Shown here: piece after piece, positions 13,560 through 16,263 of the stretch
Numbering within the stretch: the first letter of the stretch is position 1
Layout of the letters: each line of letters starts with the position of its first letter
NCBI GenBank assembly: GCA_937973575.1
Contig: CALJKH010000032.1
Span: forward strand, 1 to 16,263
DNA length: 16,263 bases
From: an uncultured Solirubrobacterales bacterium
Lineage (GTDB): Bacteria > Actinomycetota > Thermoleophilia > Solirubrobacterales > Solirubrobacteraceae
Reading direction: 5' to 3'
The notes under the pieces: model-generated
Database searches by the model: none
What the model was told of the DNA's origin: nothing
The model's input: only the letters and a program-made list of their open reading frames with translations
Program-made: the position numbers and the translations under genes

Positions 13560-13604
13560 GGCGTTTTGGCGTTAGGTCGTCCGGAACCGTTGTTAGAAAA
13601 CGCC
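13560..13604 (+). promoter_or_regulatory. Inverted repeat in the HU promoter/leader region
   Basis: GGCGTTTT (13560-13567) and AAAACGCC (13597-13604) form a perfect 8-bp inverted repeat 29 nt apart. A second GGCGTT (13568-13573) directly follows the first arm. A possible -10 TTAGAA (13593-13598) overlaps the right arm. The three GGCGTT units around the presumed promoter could be an operator or the stem of a leader structure. No convincing -35 is seen. Confidence 0.4.
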
Positions 13605-13632
13605 ACTGACCACGACCTCCAAGGAGGAGCAG

Positions 13633-13905
13633 GTGAATAAGCCAGAGTTCATTGATGCTGTTGCAGCTGAGGCCGGACTGTCCAAGAAGGACGCCGGTGA
13701 CGCCGTTGACGCATTCATCTCAGTAGTTGAGAGCACACTTAAGTCGGGTGGAGAAGTTAACTTCACCGGTTTCGGCAAGTTCTCAGTAACAAAGACAGCA
13801 GCCCGTCAGGGTCGCAACCCAGCAACGGGCGCGACGATCCAGATCCCTGCTGGCACCCGCCCGAAGTTCTCGGCAGGCGCAGGCCTCAAGAAGGCTGTCA
13901 AGTAG
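13633..13905 (+). CDS. hup: HU-family DNA-binding protein
   Basis: The product is 90 aa, from GTG 13633 with a strong AAGGAGG site (13621-13627) five bases upstream. HU is a dimeric nucleoid protein that bends DNA non-specifically. The N-terminus M-N-K-P-E-F-I-D-A-V-A, the G-F-G-K-F-S-V turn and the DNA-binding arm G-R-N-P-A-T-G-A-T-I-Q-I-P-A are canonical. Unlike mycobacterial HupB it has no lysine/alanine-rich C-terminal extension. The strong ribosome-binding site fits a highly expressed gene. pyrF starts 41 nt later. Confidence 0.95.
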   Translation: MNKPEFIDAVAAEAGLSKKDAGDAVDAFISVVESTLKSGGEVNFTGFGKFSVTKTAARQGRNPATGATIQIPAGTRPKFSAGAGLKKAVK

Positions 13906-13946
13906 CAACCGAGCCTCACGGCTTAGGTACTGAAGGGGGCGGTCCG

Positions 13947-14879
13947 ATGTCAACCGGCGTCGGTGCCGCTATCCCTTTCGGTGATGTTCTCTCAGCGGCT
14001 GTTGAATCAAGCCGCTCCCAGATACTCCTAGGGCTTGACCCTGACCCAGCCAATCTCTGGCCGGAATCTGCTGCGGCGGGCGACTCAGCCTCGGGTAGCC
14101 CAGCGGAAAAGGCTGCGGTCGCAGTGGCTGACCATTGCAGGCGGGTCATCGACGCAACTGCTGCGAGCTGCTTCGGAGTGAAACTTCAATTGGCCAGCTT
14201 TGAACGGCTTGGTGCGCCAGGCCGGGTTGCACTAGGCGAAGCTGTCGCCTACGCCCATTCGGCCGAGCTTCTCGTTCTCGCAGACGGGAAGCGGGGCGAC
14301 ATTGGTATTTCAGCTACTTCTTACGCTGCCTCTCTCCTTGGAACAACTGACACCCCGTGGGGGGAAGTTCCCGGCCTTGAGGCAGACGCGGTCACCGTCA
14401 ACCCGCTGCTTGGCGCTGAAACGGTTCTGCCGTTCATCGAAACAGCACGGGAAAGGGGACGGGGAGTCTTCATGCTTGCCCGAACCTCAAACCCGGGTGC
14501 AGCAGACATTCAGGATCGGCAGCTCCTCGAAGGGGAGACTGTCAGCGACTCGCTCGCTGAGATGGTCGGCGTGCTGGGTGTTGCTGGTAGCTCGGGGATT
14601 GCTGATGTTGGTGCTGTTGTCGGTGCGACGGTTCCAGGGCACCTTGAGAAGTTGCGGTCTCGCATGCCACAGGCTCCAATCCTGCTCCCCGGTGTTGGGG
14701 CACAAGGCGGGAAGGTGGAAGACCTTGCACCAGCGTGGAAGCCCGGCCGTGCAGGAGGGCTCGTAACTGTTTCCCGCTCGATTGTCGGCGCGGTGAAGGA
14801 CCGTGGTGGCTCACACTCCGAAGCTGCAGCAGCTGCAGCTGAGGAGCTCAGAGAGACCGCTTGGTCTCTTTCTGCTTGA
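13947..14879 (+). CDS. pyrF: Orotidine 5'-phosphate decarboxylase (type 2)
   Basis: The product is 310 aa, longer than the compact 230-aa enzymes and typical of the actinobacterial type. It converts OMP to UMP in pyrimidine synthesis. Seen are L-G-L-D-P-D-P (28-34), F-G-V-K-L-Q (76-81), the catalytic D113-G-K-R-G-D118, N-P-L-L-G and A-R-T-S-N-P, and L-L-P-G-V-G-A-Q-G-G near the C-terminus. An alanine/serine-rich insert at 42-60 is unremarkable. ATG 13947 follows a GAAGGGGGCGG purine tract. No other pyr gene is present in the window, so its place after the HU gene is a separate locus. Confidence 0.94.
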   Translation: MSTGVGAAIPFGDVLSAAVESSRSQILLGLDPDPANLWPESAAAGDSASGSPAEKAAVAVADHCRRVIDATAASCFGVKLQLASFERLGAPGRVALGEAVAYAHSAELLVLADGKRGDIGISATSYAASLLGTTDTPWGEVPGLEADAVTVNPLLGAETVLPFIETARERGRGVFMLARTSNPGAADIQDRQLLEGETVSDSLAEMVGVLGVAGSSGIADVGAVVGATVPGHLEKLRSRMPQAPILLPGVGAQGGKVEDLAPAWKPGRAGGLVTVSRSIVGAVKDRGGSHSEAAAAAAEELRETAWSLSA

Positions 14880-14894
14880 TCTGGCCTGCCTCAA

Positions 14895-14915
14895 AAGGTC
14901 CGCATTTGCGGCCTT
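14895..14915 (+). terminator. Hairpin after pyrF, without T-run
   Basis: An 8-bp stem with one bulged T (14895-14903 with 14908-14915) and ATTT loop lies 16 nt after pyrF. No T-run follows, so termination may be weak or it may protect the 3' end. It shares an 11-base core with the paralogue 2 terminator. Confidence 0.4.
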
Positions 14916-15020
14916 GCGTCAAATCTGTTCGCTAGTTGAGGTTGCAACGGCTACCCTTGCTGGCGGGCCCATTGGGAGACGGGTCCATGCAAGGCGAATG
15001 CCCTTGCCCCGATTACACCG

Positions 15021-15977
15021 ATGATCATCACCGTCACTCTTAACTCCGCTATCGATAAGACCCTTGAGGTCCCAGGCCTTGAGCCGGGTCGCCGTCACCG
15101 CACGGTGGATGCCGCGACCCTTCCCGGGGGTAAGGGAGTCAATGTGGCTCGAGTCCTAAAGGCACTAGGTCAGCCAGTAATCGCAACCGGGTTTGCTGGC
15201 GGGCACGCAGGGTCGCGCGTAATCGAGGCCCTGACAGAGGAATCAGTCCTCAATGACTTTGTGCGGATCGCCGACGAGTCGCGAACCAACACTGCTGTAC
15301 TCGATCCAACGACCGGTGAAGTAACCGAGATCAATGAGCGTGGCCCCGTCGTAAGCGAGGCCGAGTTTGAAGAGTTCCTTGAGAAGCTTCGCTATCTCGC
15401 GAGGGGTGCGACCACATGTGTTCTTGCCGGCAGCTTGCCGCTTGGTGTGCCGGTTGATGCCTATGCGCAGATGATCAGAGAGCTGAAGAAGCTCGGTGTC
15501 GAATCGGTTGTTGACACCGAAGGTGAGCCGCTGCACCTCGCCGTCCGAGCAGAGCCTTCCGTCGTAACACCAAACCTCGTTGAGGCAGAGGGGATCGTCG
15601 GTTACGAGTTCAGCGAGGATCAGGATGCAGCAGCGGCTGTATGCGAGATTGTCAAGCTTGGCCCCACTGAGGCAGTGGTGACGACACCGAATGGTTGTGT
15701 GGCGCGCCTGCTCGATGAGGGCCAGCCGAGACTGATCAAGGCAACTGTTACTGAGCAGGAAGTCAGGTCTGCCACCGGGTCAGGCGACGCGTTCCTCGCG
15801 GGGTTTGTCGCAGCGCGCTATTCCGGCTCCAGTCCGCTGGACTGCATCCGCCGCGCCGTGGCAGCGGGCGCCGAGTCAACTCAGCACTTCGGAGCGGGAA
15901 TAGTTGACCCCACGGCTGTGAACCAAATGCTGGACGAGGTTGAGGTCACGGACATCCAAGTCCCGGCCAACGTCTAG
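15021..15977 (+). CDS. PfkB-family sugar-phosphate kinase (1-phosphofructokinase-like)
   Basis: The product is 318 aa in the ribokinase fold. Family signatures are an opening T-L-N-S-A-I-D-K-T, P-G-G-K-G-V-N-V-A-R-V-L (35-46), A-G-S-L-P (136-140) and T-G-S-G-D256-A-F-L-A-G-F with the catalytic aspartate. The FruK/LacC/PfkB subgroup phosphorylates fructose-1-phosphate, tagatose-6-phosphate or fructose-6-phosphate; the N-S-A-I-D start and G-G-K-G-x-N favour that subgroup but not a single substrate. No fru PTS or regulator gene is adjacent, so a glycolytic or general hexose-phosphate role is as likely as fructose catabolism. No Shine-Dalgarno is evident before ATG 15021; homology fixes the start. 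Confidence 0.9.
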   Translation: MIITVTLNSAIDKTLEVPGLEPGRRHRTVDAATLPGGKGVNVARVLKALGQPVIATGFAGGHAGSRVIEALTEESVLNDFVRIADESRTNTAVLDPTTGEVTEINERGPVVSEAEFEEFLEKLRYLARGATTCVLAGSLPLGVPVDAYAQMIRELKKLGVESVVDTEGEPLHLAVRAEPSVVTPNLVEAEGIVGYEFSEDQDAAAAVCEIVKLGPTEAVVTTPNGCVARLLDEGQPRLIKATVTEQEVRSATGSGDAFLAGFVAARYSGSSPLDCIRRAVAAGAESTQHFGAGIVDPTAVNQMLDEVEVTDIQVPANV

Positions 15978-15984
15978 CTCAGAA

Positions 15985-16012
15985 GTTCCCAACCTGCGGG
16001 AAAACTTGGGAT
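15985..16012 (+). other. Overlapping alternative hairpins between pfkB-family gene and guaB3
   Basis: TCCCAA (15987-15992) pairs with TTGGGA (16006-16011). TTCCC (15986-15990) can instead pair with GGGAA (15998-16002). The two stems exclude each other. No T-run follows. It lies 8 nt after the kinase stop and may be a weak terminator. Confidence 0.3.
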
Positions 16013-16031
16013 TGCCCTCCGCGGCCGCTGC

Positions 16032-16098
16032 TACTGTCGCTCACACCTCATGGTTGCCGCCCCGAGGAACACTTAAAACCCGCCCGTCCCCAAGGAGG
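16032..16098 (+). promoter_or_regulatory. Possible -10 element and strong ribosome-binding site of guaB3
   Basis: TACTGT (16032-16037) is a plausible -10 sequence, but the nearest -35-like TTG elements give spacers of 14 or 20 bp. AAGGAGG (16092-16098) lies nine bases before the GTG start and decides that start. Confidence 0.4.
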
Positions 16099-16107
16099 TC
16101 CAAGCCC

Positions 16108-16263
16108 GTGGACATAGAGATTGGCCGAGGCAAGAAGGCCCGCCGCGCCTATGGATTTGATGATGTAGCAATCGTCCCGTCACGTCGTACGCGTGACCCT
16201 GACGATGTGGATATCTCTTGGACGCTTGGTCCATACAGGTTTGAGCTGCCGCTCTTGGCATCC
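16108..16263 (+). CDS. guaB3: GuaB3-type IMP dehydrogenase family protein (3' end outside window)
   Basis: Only the first 52 residues are in the window, from GTG 16108 with a strong AAGGAGG site. The start, with E-I-G-R-G-K-K-A-R-R-A-Y followed by I-V-P-S-R-R-T-R-D and P-Y-R-F-E-L-P, matches the actinobacterial GuaB3 group, not GuaB2, whose N-terminus differs. GuaB3 is an IMP dehydrogenase paralogue; mycobacterial members were long listed as probable while cyanobacterial members have been described as active on IMP. The catalytic cysteine and any missing CBS domains lie beyond the window. The gene is separated from the upstream kinase by 130 bp and is probably transcribed on its own. Confidence 0.82.
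   Translation, partial: MDIEIGRGKKARRAYGFDDVAIVPSRRTRDPDDVDISWTLGPYRFELPLLAS

Noticed and set aside
1..16263. CRISPR array, insertion sequence, phage genes, tRNA or rRNA
   Set aside because: No spaced direct repeats, transposase or integrase motifs, tRNA cloverleaf or rRNA core sequences were recognised; the tandem secreted genes are diverged coding paralogues and not a mobile element.

Overview
The window looks like part of an actinobacterial chromosome with medium-high GC content. I favour a Thermoleophilia (Solirubrobacterales-like) lineage, but this is inferred from gene content and not from a marker gene. The signs are a CysO/CysM/Mec cysteine pathway, a GuaB3-type IMP dehydrogenase paralogue, a murI-rph-rdgB block, DUF1802 and DUF2007 proteins, a stand-alone Flp-type pilin, and secreted cysteine-containing proteins of a kind I associate with that class. 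I saw no rRNA, tRNA, CRISPR array or insertion sequence.

Layout. (1) Positions 1-2840 hold a tandem array of three paralogous secreted proteins of unknown function. The first is cut by the window edge. Each is followed by a strong hairpin terminator. Copies 1 and 2 are close at DNA level; copy 3 lacks a segment of about 54 residues that carries extra cysteines. (2) A Sco1/SenC copper-chaperone gene (minus strand) converges on the array and diverges from the sulfur cluster. (3) Positions 3499-6938 are a sulfur-transfer cluster on the plus strand: a rhodanese-MoeB fusion, a CysO-like sulfur carrier, CysM, TatA, a Mec-type JAMM peptidase and a DUF2007 protein. By comparison with Mycobacterium tuberculosis this should make cysteine from O-phosphoserine using a protein thiocarboxylate. 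(4) Positions 6942-10753 are minus strand: DUF1802, a zinc-ribbon-like small protein, L-aspartate oxidase (NadB) and a GT4 glycosyltransferase. (5) Positions 10917-16263 are mainly plus strand: an Flp-type pilin, MurI, RNase PH, RdgB, HU, PyrF, a PfkB-family sugar-phosphate kinase and the start of GuaB3. One short minus-strand membrane-protein ORF lies between rdgB and the HU gene.

How the genes fit together. MurI, Rph and RdgB are packed as a translationally linked housekeeping operon. HU, PyrF, PfkB and GuaB3 follow in line, but each has enough upstream space for its own promoter. The sulfur cluster is the clearest functional unit: activation (MoeB), sulfur supply (rhodanese), carrier (CysO), ligation (CysM) and release (Mec) are all present.

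The two observations I rate highest are these. First, the CysO-like carrier ends in Gly-Gly-Cys, so the primary translation product already has the structure of the CysO-cysteine adduct that Mec hydrolyses. Second, the tandem secreted proteins gain or lose a four-cysteine module between copies.
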